Shown here: positions 8,336 to 17,600 of the stretch, piece after piece
How the letters are laid out: the number at the start of each line of letters is the position of its first letter
How positions within the stretch are numbered: the first letter of the stretch is position 1
Source of the DNA: Streptomyces sp. BK340
Lineage (GTDB): Bacteria > Actinomycetota > Actinomycetes > Streptomycetales > Streptomycetaceae
Reading direction: 5' to 3'
Assembly (NCBI RefSeq): GCF_007827595.1
Contig: NZ_VISR01000014.1
Span: 62,001 to 126,000, forward strand
DNA length: 64,000 nt
Translations under genes and position numbers: made by a program
Notes under the pieces: model-generated
The model's database searches: none
What the model was told of the DNA's origin: nothing
The model's input: only the letters and a program-made list of their open reading frames with translations

Positions 8336-8470
8336 TCAGCTGTCCGGCCACCAGGTGCGTGCGATGTCCTTGCGCACCTCCGGACGCCCCGTGGGACGCT
8401 CCTCCGCCTCTTCGCGGATCCGGCGGCTTTCCGTCCTCTTCAGGGGCTTCTGCACGGTCACTCGGCGCAT
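8336..8470 (-). CDS. 44-residue highly basic small protein
   Basis: A 45-codon gene starting MRRVTVQKPLKRTESRRI and ending RTWWPDS. AAGGAGG lies 6-7 nt before ATG, one of the best ribosome sites in the window. The composition is extreme (13 Arg/Lys among the first 30 residues), with alternating charge (RREEAEERPTGRPEVRK-like) and a C-terminal TWWPD. I believe closely similar small proteins recur across Streptomyces, but no function is known to me. It might bind nucleic acid or a ribosomal partner; that is inference. Convergent with the GNAT gene, 22 bp away. Confidence 0.75.
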   Translation of the reverse strand: MRRVTVQKPLKRTESRRIREEAEERPTGRPEVRKDIARTWWPDS

Positions 8471-8552
8471 GGCTGCCTCCTTCAGCGCCCACCTGGATCC
8501 GCGGTGTCACGGAGGTGGACCCTTTGGGCGAGAGTTCCTCATCGGTGCCGGT

Positions 8553-8608
8553 CTGTCAGTGGCGGCTGTCACGTCGGGACTGTCAGTGGCGGGTGTCACT
8601 CTGGGGGA
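8553..8608 (+). promoter_or_regulatory. Duplicated TGTCAGTG promoter-like element before the methyltransferase
   Basis: A 20-bp unit CTGTCAGTGGCGGSTGTCAC occurs at 8553-8572 and 8580-8599 (S = C or G). The second copy has TGTCAGTG (8581-8588), N8, CACTCT (8597-8602), then six bases to ATG 8609. This resembles the RecA-NDp/PafBC-type promoter of mycobacteria (TTGTCRGTG-N8-TAnnnT) and would place the transcription start at the ATG. Confidence 0.55.
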
Positions 8609-9229
8609 ATGACGAACGACAGTGAGCACATGGTTGCGGTGGGTGCCGAGGTGGACTGGGACACGGCGGCCGGCGCCTTCGACGACGAGCCGGACCACGG
8701 CCTGCGCGCACCCGAGGTGCGCGCCGCCTGGGCGGCCCTGCTCCGGTCCTGGCTGCCCGAGCGCCCCGCCGATGTCCTGGACCTCGGCTGCGGCACCGGC
8801 AGCCTGTCGCTGCTCGCCGCCGAGCAGGGGCACCGGGTGACCGGCGTCGACAGCTCGCCGGCCATGGTCGAGCGGGCCCGGGCCAAGCTCGCCGGGCGGG
8901 ACGCGGCGGTCCTGCACGGGGACGCCGCCGCGCCGCCGGTGGGGGAGCAGCGGTACGACGTCGTCCTCGTCCGGCATGTGCTGTGGACGCTGCCCGACCC
9001 CGCGCGCGTCCTGCGGCACTGGCGCACCCTGCTGCGGCCCGGAGGCCGGTTCGTCCTGGTCGAGGGCGTCTGGGGGACCCTCGCCCCGGTCGGCATACCC
9101 GTCGGGCGGCTCACCGCCCTGCTGGAGCCCGTGGCCGGGCACGTGCGCGTGGAGCGGCTGTCCGACGACTCCGTGCTGTGGGGGAAGACAGTGGACGACG
9201 AGCGGTATGCGGTGGTCGCGACGGTGTAG
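8609..9229 (+). CDS. Class I SAM-dependent methyltransferase
   Basis: 206-residue soluble methyltransferase. Motif I is VLDLGCGTGSLSLLA (about residues 49-63), motif II VTGVDSSPAMVERAR, and motif IV RYDVVLVRHVLWTLPDP. The fold is Methyltransf_11/25 type; the substrate (small molecule or other) cannot be told. The mRNA is predicted to be leaderless: a promoter-like element ends six bases before ATG 8609, and the only purine run, GGGGGA, directly abuts the ATG. ATG 8630 is an in-frame alternative. Possible DNA-damage regulation is inferred from the promoter motif. Confidence 0.85.
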   Translation: MTNDSEHMVAVGAEVDWDTAAGAFDDEPDHGLRAPEVRAAWAALLRSWLPERPADVLDLGCGTGSLSLLAAEQGHRVTGVDSSPAMVERARAKLAGRDAAVLHGDAAAPPVGEQRYDVVLVRHVLWTLPDPARVLRHWRTLLRPGGRFVLVEGVWGTLAPVGIPVGRLTALLEPVAGHVRVERLSDDSVLWGKTVDDERYAVVATV

Positions 9230-9268
9230 ACAGCGCCGGCGGAGCAGCCCGGCGGGGTCTGCGAGGCG

Positions 9269-9769
9269 TCAGGCCAGCAGCTTCTCGAAGCCGCCCTCGC
9301 GGGCCAGCGCCTCCAGTTCGTCGAGGGCGGCCACGGCGGCGGACGCGGCCCCGGGGTCCGTCTCCGCCAGCCCGCTCTCGGCGAACTCGTCCTCGTCCAG
9401 ACGCCGTACGTCCGTGCCGTCGGCGGAGCGCCACAGGTCCAGGTCGAGGTCCTCGACGACCAGCTCGGTGCCGGACAGGACGGCCGGGCGGGTGATGTCG
9501 CAGTACCAGCCCTTGAGGGTGCCGTTCCCGGCCCGGACCTCCTTCACCGAGTACCAGCGGTCCCGCCAGTAGTGCTCGGTGAACACGTCGCCCGCCTCGA
9601 ACCGCACGAAGCCGAAGTCGCGCACGCCCTCGCCCGCCCACGGGGCGCGGACCGAGACGCGGACGCCGTCGTCGGCCAGCAGCTCCGCCGGATAACGGAT
9701 CTTCGTACGGCCGCCCTTGACCAGGACGACCTCCACCCGGGCCGTGGTCTCAGCCGAGTTCGCGGACAT
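9269..9769 (-). CDS. DUF402 (FomD-like) domain protein
   Basis: 166-residue protein of the DUF402/FomD family. Known members hydrolyse nucleotide phosphonates or nucleoside di/triphosphates in a beta-barrel active site. Visible hallmarks are VKGGRTKIRYPAELL at the N-terminus, EHYWRDRWYSVKEVRAGNGTLKGWYCDITRP and the acidic metal-binding stretch VVEDLDLDLW. Its ATG overlaps the 3' end of the upstream two-domain GNAT gene by 20 bp, so the two are translated together. Confidence 0.82.
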   Translation of the reverse strand: MSANSAETTARVEVVLVKGGRTKIRYPAELLADDGVRVSVRAPWAGEGVRDFGFVRFEAGDVFTEHYWRDRWYSVKEVRAGNGTLKGWYCDITRPAVLSGTELVVEDLDLDLWRSADGTDVRRLDEDEFAESGLAETDPGAASAAVAALDELEALAREGGFEKLLA

Positions 9770-10715
9770 AGCGCACCTCCGTCGCGCAGATTTCGTACCC
9801 GAGCCACTTGTTGATCGCGATCATCGGGTCGTTGCCGGCGTCGTTGCCCGTGAAGGCCTCGGTGAGGCCGGCGGCACGCGCCCGGTACAGGGAGTGGATC
9901 TTGGCGAGCTTGGCCAGGCCACGCCCGCGGTGAGCCCGGGCGGTGCCGGTCATCGCGGTGGTCATGGGGGTCCCCCCGCGCGAGCCTGTTCGAGCGTGGG
10001 GGAGGGTGGCGCCGTCGGTGTAGGCGACGCTGAAGGCAACCGGGCGGCCGTCGACGACCGCGGCCATGGTCAGCTCGGGATGCAGCAGCGGATGCTTCCA
10101 GTTCTGCTCCAGCCAGGCGTCGTAGTCCGTGAACTCGACGCTGATCTCGCCGGGTTCGTCCGACACGGTCTCCGCGTCCAGCTCGAACAGCGGCCGCGGG
10201 TCGTCCGCGAAGTCGGCGGCCGTGCGCAGTTCCACGCCGGGCGGGACCTCCGGGAGAGGCGGCAGGGTGCCGTGCGCCAGGTCCAGACGGAGGAAGTGCG
10301 CGGGACGGCCCCGGGTGTAGCCGTGCCGTTCGGCGAAGGCGCGATGCGCCGGCTCGTCGAGGACCCAGGTGTACAGCTTGGTCGCGCCCACGGCTGCGAG
10401 GTGCTCCTCGGCGGTCCGGGCAAGGAGCCGGCCGGCACCGCGGCGGACGCGGTCCGGGCGCACGTAGATGTTGAGGTACCCCTGGCCAGGCTCCGTGCTG
10501 TCGTGCGCCAGGGAGACCCCGGCCGCGCCGATCACCTCGCCGTCCTCGACCGCGATCAGCGCGCGGAAGCGGGCGTCGGGGTGGCTCTGGGCGAGGGTGT
10601 GGCGGACGGACTCCGGGGTGAACAGGATGTACGGCAGGGCGAGATGGCGGACCCGGGCATAGCCCTCGGTGTCGGCTCGGGCATCGGGCTGCAGGTCGCG
10701 CACGATCACAGTCAT
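9750..10715 (-). CDS. Tandem two-domain GNAT acetyltransferase
   Basis: 321 residues with two GNAT folds. The N-terminal domain carries the acetyl-CoA motif YVRPDRVRRGAGRLLARTAEEH (about residues 80-100). The C-terminal domain carries TARAHRGRGLAKLAKIHSLYRARAAG (about 255-280) and NKWLGYE. This resembles mycothiol synthase-like and antibiotic-acetylating duplicated GNATs, but the substrate is not inferable. A palindromic repeat is inserted in frame in the second domain (residues LPHARTGSRGGTP). Overlaps the DUF402 gene; divergent from the GntR gene. Confidence 0.85.
   Translation of the reverse strand: MTVIVRDLQPDARADTEGYARVRHLALPYILFTPESVRHTLAQSHPDARFRALIAVEDGEVIGAAGVSLAHDSTEPGQGYLNIYVRPDRVRRGAGRLLARTAEEHLAAVGATKLYTWVLDEPAHRAFAERHGYTRGRPAHFLRLDLAHGTLPPLPEVPPGVELRTAADFADDPRPLFELDAETVSDEPGEISVEFTDYDAWLEQNWKHPLLHPELTMAAVVDGRPVAFSVAYTDGATLPHARTGSRGGTPMTTAMTGTARAHRGRGLAKLAKIHSLYRARAAGLTEAFTGNDAGNDPMIAINKWLGYEICATEVRYVRELG
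9966..10005. repeat. GC-rich palindromic element, copy B (in frame)
   Basis: GGGGGTCCCCCCGCGCGAGC followed by CTGTTCGAGCGTGGGGGAG. It encodes LPHARTGSRGGTP within the second GNAT domain, adding about 13 residues compared with an uninterrupted domain. Confidence 0.65.
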
Positions 10716-10787
10716 GAGCAGGCACCGTACGGGGAGATGTGCGGCGGATGCCTCTGATTTTCCGGCGGGTACGGGACAATCGGCCGT

Positions 10788-11159
10788 GTGAGCCTGAAGA
10801 TCCACATCGATGACAGCGCGCCGCCGTACGAGCAGGTGCGGGCGCAGATTTCCGAGCTGGCGCGGTCCGGGGCGCTGCCGGCGGGGTACCGGCTGCCGAC
10901 CGTGCGGGGGCTGGCCGAGTCGCTGGGGCTCGCGGTGAACACCGTGGCCAAGGCGTACCGGGCGCTGGAGGGCGACGGGGTGATCGAGACGCGGGGGCGC
11001 AACGGCACGTTCGTGGCTGCCGCCGGCTCGGCCGCGGTGCGTGAGGCGTCGCTGGCCGCCCAGGCCTACGCGGAGCGGGTCCGGCGGCTCGGGCTGACCG
11101 AGGACGAGGCGTCGGCCGCCGTGCGCGATGCCCTGCGGGCGGCCTACGGGGAGGGCTGA
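10788..11159 (+). CDS. GntR-family regulator, YtrA subfamily
   Basis: 123-residue regulator: an N-terminal GntR winged helix (PPYEQVRAQISELARSG...LPTVRGLAESLGLAVNTVAKAYRALEGDGVIETRGRNGTFV, about residues 11-75) and a short helical tail of about 45 residues. That architecture is the YtrA type, which usually controls adjacent ABC transporters; here none is adjacent. The start is GTG 10788. It is divergent from the two-domain GNAT gene, which may be its target. Confidence 0.87.
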   Translation: MSLKIHIDDSAPPYEQVRAQISELARSGALPAGYRLPTVRGLAESLGLAVNTVAKAYRALEGDGVIETRGRNGTFVAAAGSAAVREASLAAQAYAERVRRLGLTEDEASAAVRDALRAAYGEG

Positions 11160-11164
11160 GCCGG

Positions 11165-11935
11165 TCAGCGGTGGGTCGTCAGCTCCGGTGTGCGCGTCGC
11201 CGTCAGACCCGCCCTGCCCGCCGTCCTCCCGAACGCCACCGCATCCTCCACCGCCGCCCCGCCCGGATCGTTGTTGAAGTACGCGTACACGTCCTCGGCG
11301 TCGGACCAGGTCGTCGCGACGCGGTCCACCCACGTCTCCAGGGACCGCCGGCCGTAGCGCGGCCACGGCCGGGCCCGGCCCTCGTGGAAGCGGATGTAGC
11401 CCCAGTCAGTCGTCCGCCACAGCGGAGTCACCGGGTGGGCCTGGACGTCCGCCCAGCACAGCGCGGCGTTCCGGGACTCCAGGACCCCGCGCACCTCGGG
11501 TGTCCACCACGAGTCGTGGCGTGGCTCGACAGCGACTCTCGTGCCGGCGGGGAAACAGGCCAGGCAGGTGTCCAGCAGGTCCGGGTCCCTGCGCAGGGTG
11601 GGCGGGAGCTGGAGCAGGACCGGGCCGAGGCGGGCGCCCAGGCCCGCCGCGTGGGCCATCAGGCGGTGGACCGGCTCCTCGGGGTCCCTCAGCCGCTTGA
11701 TGTGCGTGAGGTACCGGCTGGCCTTCACCGCCACCACGAAGTCGTCCGGCACCCGGTCCCGCCAGGCCTCGAAGTTCTCCCTCGTCGGCAGCCGGTAGAA
11801 GGCGTTGTTGATCTCCACCGTGGCGAAGCGCGTCGCGTACTCCTCCAGCCACAGCCGGGTCGGACAGCCGTCCGGGTACAGGACCCCCCGCCAGTCCTTG
11901 TACTGCCACCCGGACGTGCCGACGAACAGGGTCAT
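11165..11935 (-). CDS. DUF72 (YecE-like) TIM-barrel protein
   Basis: 256-residue member of DUF72, a TIM-barrel family without firmly established activity. Hallmarks: FVGTSGWQYKDWRG at the N-terminus, EINNAFYRLPTRENFEAW, VVAVKASRYLTHIKRL, VLLQLPPTL, AVEPRHDSWW and a C-terminal VYAYFNNDPGG. All conserved blocks of the family are present and it is full length. Its 3' end is only 5 bp from the convergent gntR stop. Confidence 0.88.
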   Translation of the reverse strand: MTLFVGTSGWQYKDWRGVLYPDGCPTRLWLEEYATRFATVEINNAFYRLPTRENFEAWRDRVPDDFVVAVKASRYLTHIKRLRDPEEPVHRLMAHAAGLGARLGPVLLQLPPTLRRDPDLLDTCLACFPAGTRVAVEPRHDSWWTPEVRGVLESRNAALCWADVQAHPVTPLWRTTDWGYIRFHEGRARPWPRYGRRSLETWVDRVATTWSDAEDVYAYFNNDPGGAAVEDAVAFGRTAGRAGLTATRTPELTTHR

Positions 11936-11963
11936 ACGTCCATCAAAGCACCGGCGGCGATCG

Positions 11964-12003
11964 GCTACAGGTACAGCCCCGCCGCTACAGGTACAGCCCC
12001 GCG
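11964..12003. repeat. 20-bp tandem duplication at the AAA ATPase 3' end
   Basis: GCTACAGGTACAGCCCCGC plus one base occurs twice, directly abutting (11964-11983 and 11984-12003). The right copy carries the ATPase stop codon and its last residues GLYL; the left copy repeats them downstream of the stop. Confidence 0.8.
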
Positions 12004-13097
12004 TCCGCGTCTTCCCGCGCCCCCGGCACCGACGTCGGTGCCGTGCCCCGGCGCAGTGCGAACAGCTCGGCCAGGGTCGCGCCCTCGCGGCCGACGCCCT
12101 CCTCGGTGCCCAGCCAGTTCACCGCCTCGCGGCGGGTCAGCGGGCCCACCTCGATGCGGGCCAGGCAGCGGCCGGGGCGGACCACGGCCGGGTGCAGACG
12201 CTCCAGGTCCTCGTTGGTGGTGACGCCGACCAGGACGTTGCGGCCCTGTCCGAGCAGGCCGTCGGTGAGATTGAGCAGCCGGGACAGGGCCTGGCCCGCG
12301 GTGTGCCTGGCCTCGCCGCGGATCAGCTCGTCGCAGTCCTCCAGCAGGAGCAGCCGCCAGCGGCCCTTGCCCGCGCCGTCCTCCTCGCCGATCGCGATGT
12401 CCATCAGATAGCCGACGTCGGAGAAGAGCCGCTCCGGGTCCAGCACACAGTCCACCTGGCACCAGTCCCGCCAGGAGCGGGCGAGCGTGCGCAGTGCGGA
12501 GGTCTTGCCGGTCCCGGGCGGGCCGTGCAGCAGGAGCAGCCGGCCCGCGATGTCCTGTGGGGTCGTCTTCATCAGGCGGTCCATCGCGTCCGCCACGGGG
12601 GCCGTGTAGTTGGGGCGCACCTCGTCCCAGGTGCCCGCGGAGATCTGGCGGGTGGTGCGGTGCGGGCCGCGCCGCGGGGAGACGTACCAGAAGCCCATGG
12701 TCACGTTCTCCGGCTGCGGTTCCGGCTCGTCGGCCGCGCCGTCCGTGGCCCGGTCGAGGACCGTCTTCGCCAGCTCGGCGCTGGTGGCGGTCACCGTGAC
12801 GTCCGCGCCGCGGTTCCAGCGCGAGACCAGCAGGGTCCAGCCGTCGCCCTCCGCGAGGGTCGCGCTGCGGTCCTCGTCGCGGGCGACCCGCAGCACCCGG
12901 GCGCCCTCCGGCAGCAGGGTCGCGCCGGAGCGCACGCGGTCGATGTTCGCCGCGTGCGAGTAAGGCTGCTCGCCCGTCGCGAAGCGGCCGAGGAACAGCG
13001 CGTCGACGACGTCGGACGGGGAGTCGGAGTCGTCGACGTTGAGCCGGATCGGCAGAGCGTCGTGCGGGTTCACGGCCATGCCGCCATGATCCGGCAC
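11985..13097 (-). CDS. AAA-family ATPase with N-terminal DUF5925-like domain
   Basis: 370-residue cytoplasmic ATPase. The N-terminal half (about 1-180) has no recognised catalytic motif and resembles the actinobacterial DUF5925 region. The AAA module follows: Walker A GPPGTGKT (192-199), Walker B RLLLLEDCDE, sensor 1 VGVTTNEDL and PAVVRPGRCLARIEV with a likely arginine finger. Partner and substrate are unknown. GTG 13097 is supported by GGAGGG five nt upstream; ATG 13079 is an alternative. A 20-bp tandem duplication covers the last codons. Confidence 0.83.
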   Translation of the reverse strand: MPDHGGMAVNPHDALPIRLNVDDSDSPSDVVDALFLGRFATGEQPYSHAANIDRVRSGATLLPEGARVLRVARDEDRSATLAEGDGWTLLVSRWNRGADVTVTATSAELAKTVLDRATDGAADEPEPQPENVTMGFWYVSPRRGPHRTTRQISAGTWDEVRPNYTAPVADAMDRLMKTTPQDIAGRLLLLHGPPGTGKTSALRTLARSWRDWCQVDCVLDPERLFSDVGYLMDIAIGEEDGAGKGRWRLLLLEDCDELIRGEARHTAGQALSRLLNLTDGLLGQGRNVLVGVTTNEDLERLHPAVVRPGRCLARIEVGPLTRREAVNWLGTEEGVGREGATLAELFALRRGTAPTSVPGAREDADAGLYL

Positions 13098-13186
13098 CGA
13101 TGCCCTCCGTGCACGGCATTTCCACCCCTTGTCCCGGGTGTTCCCAAGGCCTGCCCCGTACGTGGCCCCCGCCGTTACTGTTGTCC

Positions 13187-14611
13187 ATGATGGGACGTCA
13201 TGAGTGGTATACGGGGACTCGTCGGTGGCGGCTCACCGCCCTGCTCGGTGTGGGTGCGGCCGCTCTGGCCCTGATCGTCACCCTGATCAACACACTGCCG
13301 AGCGGCGGAAGCACCGCCGGCACCTCGCGCGACGGCGACAAGGTCCACGGCACGCCCGCCACCTCGCCCGAGCGCCCGGAGCCGTACGTGGGCTGGGGCT
13401 TCACCCACACCCAGTACAGCGCCGACCAGGGCAGCGGCGCGGCCACCGGCCGGGTCGCCGGGCTGCTCGCCAAGAACGGCGGGCTGCCGCAGGACCAGGC
13501 GCTCATGGGCTGGGGCGCCGACAACCCCGAGCCGGTGAAGGGACATTACGACTTCGGCGCCATGGACCGCCGCATCGACTTCATCCGCAGGTCGGGCGGC
13601 ACCCCCGTGGTCACGCTGTGCTGCTCGCCGGACTGGATGAAGGGCGGCAGGGCCGGCGTCGACAACACCGACTGGAGCCGGGCCGCCCTGGAGACCGCGC
13701 CCACCCCGGACCACTACCAGGACTTCGCCGACCTCGCCGCGACCGTCGCCAAGCGCTATCCCGACGTGCGCCACTTCATCGTGTGGAACGAGTTCAAGGG
13801 CTTCTGGAACAACGCCGAGGGCCGCTGGGACTACGAGGGCTACACGAGGATGTACAACCTCGTCTACAAGGCGCTGAAGAAGGTCGACAAGGACATCATG
13901 GTCGGCGGGCCCTACCTGGTCATGGACAGTGTCGACCCGCGGCAGAAGGAGAACGCGTCGACCGCCCTGCGGGGTGCCTGGGGCGCCATGGACCAGCGGG
14001 TCCTCGACGCCTTCGGCTACTGGAACAGCCACCGGGCGGGCGCCGACTTCGTGGTCGTCGACGGCTCCAGCTACACCAACGACGACGATCTGCTGCCCGA
14101 CGAGTTCGCGGCCACCGACAAGCTCACCGCGGTGGGCGAGTGGGTACGGCAGCAGACCCATGACCTGCCCCTGTGGTGGGCCGAGTACTACGTCGAGCCC
14201 GCCGACGGCAAGGACGAACGCCGCGGCTGGTCCGAGGCCCGTCGCCTCGCCGTGCACGCCACCGCGATGATCGCCATGGTCAAGGGCGGCGCCGGCTCCG
14301 GCTTCTACTGGAACCCGGAGGAGAAGACGGGCGCCGACTGCCCCGGTTGTCTGTGGACGGCGACCGACACGCCCGGCGGGGGCAGGGAACTGCCCATGTA
14401 CGACCTGGTGTCCCGGTTCGACCGGGCGTTCCCGCCGGGCACCCGGTACGAGACGGTGCCCGTCGCCCGGGACGACGTGCCCAACGTGCGGGTGCTGGCG
14501 GACAGCAGGACGGTCCTCGTGGTCAACACCCTCGACCGGCCGATCAGCGCACAGGTCGACGGGAAGCGGTTCGACATGCACGCGTACGAGGTGCGGTGGC
14601 TCGACCGCTGA
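13187..14611 (+). CDS. Membrane-anchored GH39-like glycoside hydrolase
   Basis: 474 residues. An N-terminal membrane segment (about 16-38, LTALLGVGAAALALIVTLI) anchors an extracellular TIM-barrel domain. Candidate acid/base is in FIVWNEFKGFWNN (Asn-Glu pair), candidate nucleophile in LPLWWAEYYVEP. The layout fits clan GH-A, family GH39-like. It faces the glycosyltransferase/deacetylase/flippase operon and is likely to trim or turn over the polysaccharide made there (inference from context). Start ATG 13187, with ATG 13190 directly after it. Its 3' end carries a hairpin. Confidence 0.8.
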   Translation: MMGRHEWYTGTRRWRLTALLGVGAAALALIVTLINTLPSGGSTAGTSRDGDKVHGTPATSPERPEPYVGWGFTHTQYSADQGSGAATGRVAGLLAKNGGLPQDQALMGWGADNPEPVKGHYDFGAMDRRIDFIRRSGGTPVVTLCCSPDWMKGGRAGVDNTDWSRAALETAPTPDHYQDFADLAATVAKRYPDVRHFIVWNEFKGFWNNAEGRWDYEGYTRMYNLVYKALKKVDKDIMVGGPYLVMDSVDPRQKENASTALRGAWGAMDQRVLDAFGYWNSHRAGADFVVVDGSSYTNDDDLLPDEFAATDKLTAVGEWVRQQTHDLPLWWAEYYVEPADGKDERRGWSEARRLAVHATAMIAMVKGGAGSGFYWNPEEKTGADCPGCLWTATDTPGGGRELPMYDLVSRFDRAFPPGTRYETVPVARDDVPNVRVLADSRTVLVVNTLDRPISAQVDGKRFDMHAYEVRWLDR

Positions 14612-14622
14612 GCCACCGCACC
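14590..14622. terminator. Hairpin spanning the GH39-like stop codon
   Basis: A perfect 13-bp stem, GGTGCGGTGGCTC / GAGCCACCGCACC, with a 7-nt loop. The stop codon is within the right arm. It can serve both the GH39-like gene and the convergent flippase gene, which ends at 14630. Confidence 0.72.
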
Positions 14623-14629
14623 GTACCCG

Positions 14630-17600
14630 TCACTTCATCGTCAGGAACCGCTGCACCAGCGAGGCCAGCACCACGGCCAGCAGCGGCAGCGAGAACCAGA
14701 AGCTGCCCTGCAGCCACCGCAGTTGCCCGGTGCTCGGCCGCGCCGCGACCCGGACCACCTCGCGCGCGGTGAGCAGCAGGATCAGCGCGACGGCGGCCAG
14801 CGCGCCGACCACCGACCACGACGTCCACGTCACCTGCGGCCCGATCCGGCCCGGATTCGGCTTCGGCACCGGGCCCGCCGGCTGCCTGCCCAGCGCGTAC
14901 ACGGTGACGTCGTCGTTGACCAGGACCTTCGTCAGCTCCTGCCGGTTGTCCAGGGTGCGGATCAGCCGGGACTTCCAGGTCGCCGAGTAACCCGCGTCCA
15001 GCTGCAGATAGGTGGCCTGACTCTCGTTGATCATCAGGTACGAGTTCGGGCCCGCGTCCTTGAGCGCCTTGACCAGTCCGGACACCAGCACCGGGTCGAC
15101 GGGTGCCTGCGTCGGCACGTAGTTCACCCGTTCCATGTCCCGGGCGCCCCACGGCATGGCCGGGGTCACGTCGTTGACCGTGTCCTGGCTCAGCCACAGC
15201 AGCCGTACCGTGGGCCGGTCGTGGGCGTACACCCAGTCCATCGCCGCGACCTCGCCCGGCCGGGTCCGCTCGAACGACTCGTTGCCCCACCGGGCCACCA
15301 GGAAGCCGCCCATCAGCAGCAGCCCGGCGAGCAGCGCGGCCAGCGGGGCGAGGCTGCCCCGCCCCTTCTCGCGTTCCGTCGCGGTGGCGCCGGTGCGCGG
15401 GAACAGGGCGAGCGCGCCGAGCAGGGCGGCGCCCGGCGCCGCGAACATGAAGACGCGCAGCGCCATCTCGCCGCCGTACGACTGCATGCCGAAGCCCAGG
15501 AACGGGACGAAGGTGAGCACCGGCAGGGACCGTTCGCGGTACCGGTGGAAGCGCCGCCGCCACCAGCCCCAGCAGGCGAGGGCCAGCACCGAGCCGGCCA
15601 GCAGGACCCGGGTGTACAGGACCAGCTTGTGCGTCGGGTTCCCGCCCTGGATACGGCCGGAGACCGAGGACGAGACGTTGCTGCCGACGCCGCCGACCCC
15701 GCCGAAGAGGTCGTCGAAGTGGCCGGACCAGTACGGCTCGGCCATGAAGCCGACCCAGACCGCGACCAGCACCGCGAACAGGACGGGCAGCCCGCGCAGT
15801 TCGGACCTGCCGAGCAGCACCAGTGCGGCGAGCACGCCGAGCATCACGAACGGGGTGAGCTGGTGCGCCGGGACGCTCGCCGCGTACAGGCCGATCAGCA
15901 CCATGAGCAGGACGGCCCGCCCGCGCCGGTCGGTGGGCTCGACCTCGGCCTCTCCCGGGCGGAACTTCGTCCAGACCATGTGGGGAGCGCGGAACCACAC
16001 CAGCAGGATCGCCACGAAGACGAGGTACAGGAGGAACGTGAAGCCCTGCGGGGAGAAGTAGTCCTGGCCGACCCAGCCGCTGAGCACGAAGAGCCACACG
16101 CCGGTCCACTTGGCCCGCCAGCTCGCCCGCAGCGACCGGGTGAGCAGGAACATCGGTGCCAGATAGGCCAGTTGCACGGCCGTCGGCCACCAGCGGATGA
16201 TCTCCGTGAAGTCGTCGGTGCCGCACGCCCGGGCGACGAACGCGGCCACCGCGAAGAATCCCGGCCAGCTCCAGCGGGCGTCCAGATCCGGCACGGCGGA
16301 CCCGGTGCGGTCGATGTAGTCGATGAAGCCGAGGTGCTGCCAGGCCGTCGCGAACCGCGGCTCGGTCTCCAGCACCGCGGGCAACGCGTGCAGGGACACC
16401 ACGGTCGCCAGCAGCGTGACCAGCAGCAGGGCCCGGTGCTCACGGCGCAGCCAGAGCAGCGAGGCGAACACCGTGATCAGCAGGGCCGCCCCCACCAGCG
16501 TCGGCAGCGGCAGCACGGAGACCAGGCCGAGCCCGCCCATCCCGTCGAGGTCCGCCTCGCCGAGGCGCAGCGCCGGCACCCAGTAGAGCAGGAGCGCGGC
16601 GACCAGCAGACAGCCGAGGACGACACCGGAGCGGGTGAGCCCCGAAGGCGCGGGCGGGGCGGACGGCTTCCCGTCCACGGCTCCGTCCACGGCCGTGTCC
16701 GGGGATTCGGCGGCGACTTCGTCCACCACGGCATTCTCGGACGGCACGGCGTCGAACGGCGTGTCGGCCTCCGCCTCCTTCAGCAGCCCCTTCTCGAACG
16801 GCGCGTCGGCCTCCGCCTCCCTCAGCAGCGCCGCCTCGGCCGGACCCAGCGATGCCTCCGCGCCCGGTTCCGGCTCCTCGACCGGCCGCGGCACGGGTGT
16901 GCCCGCAGGTGGGGTGCCGGGGCCGGGGCGGACGTCCGGCCGGCGTTCGACGTGGTCGAAGTCGACGTGGATGCCGAGGGCGAGGGTGTCGTTGTCCAGC
17001 GCCCAGGCCGGACGGTGCCGGGGGGCCGAGGCCACGGCCGGGGCCGTGGGGGTCCCCCTGCCCGAGCGAAGCCGAGGGTGGGGGAGCGCCCCCAGGTCGG
17101 CGAGGTCCCCGTCCGGTGCCGCCGTGTCCGACCGGGCAGAGGGTGTGGAGCGGATGGTCCGCCACAGCTTCGGCGCGGCGATCGCCACGATCACCGCGAG
17201 GCTGGAGATCTCGGCGACGCCCGCTCCGGTCAGACCCATCCGGGGCAGGAGCAGCAGCGTCAGGGCGAGCACGAGCACGCACAACAGGCCCTGCAGCCAG
17301 GCGAGTCCGCCGGTACGGCTCTGCGCGCGCAGCACCGCGAAGTACGTCTCCATGACGACCCGGAGCACCGCGCCCACCGCGAACCAGCGCAGCAGCGGGG
17401 TCGCCGCGTCCGCGTAGCCGGTGCCGAAGACGCCCAGGATCCAGGGGGCGCCGACGAACAGCACGGTCGCGATCGGCAGCATGATCCGGGCCATCCGCCG
17501 GAGCGCGGCACGGGTGTCGGCGGCGAGCCGCCCCGGGTCGTGCGAGCCCTCGACCGTGAGGGAGGCGCCCATGTTGATGGCGAGCAGGTTGGTCGTGCCG

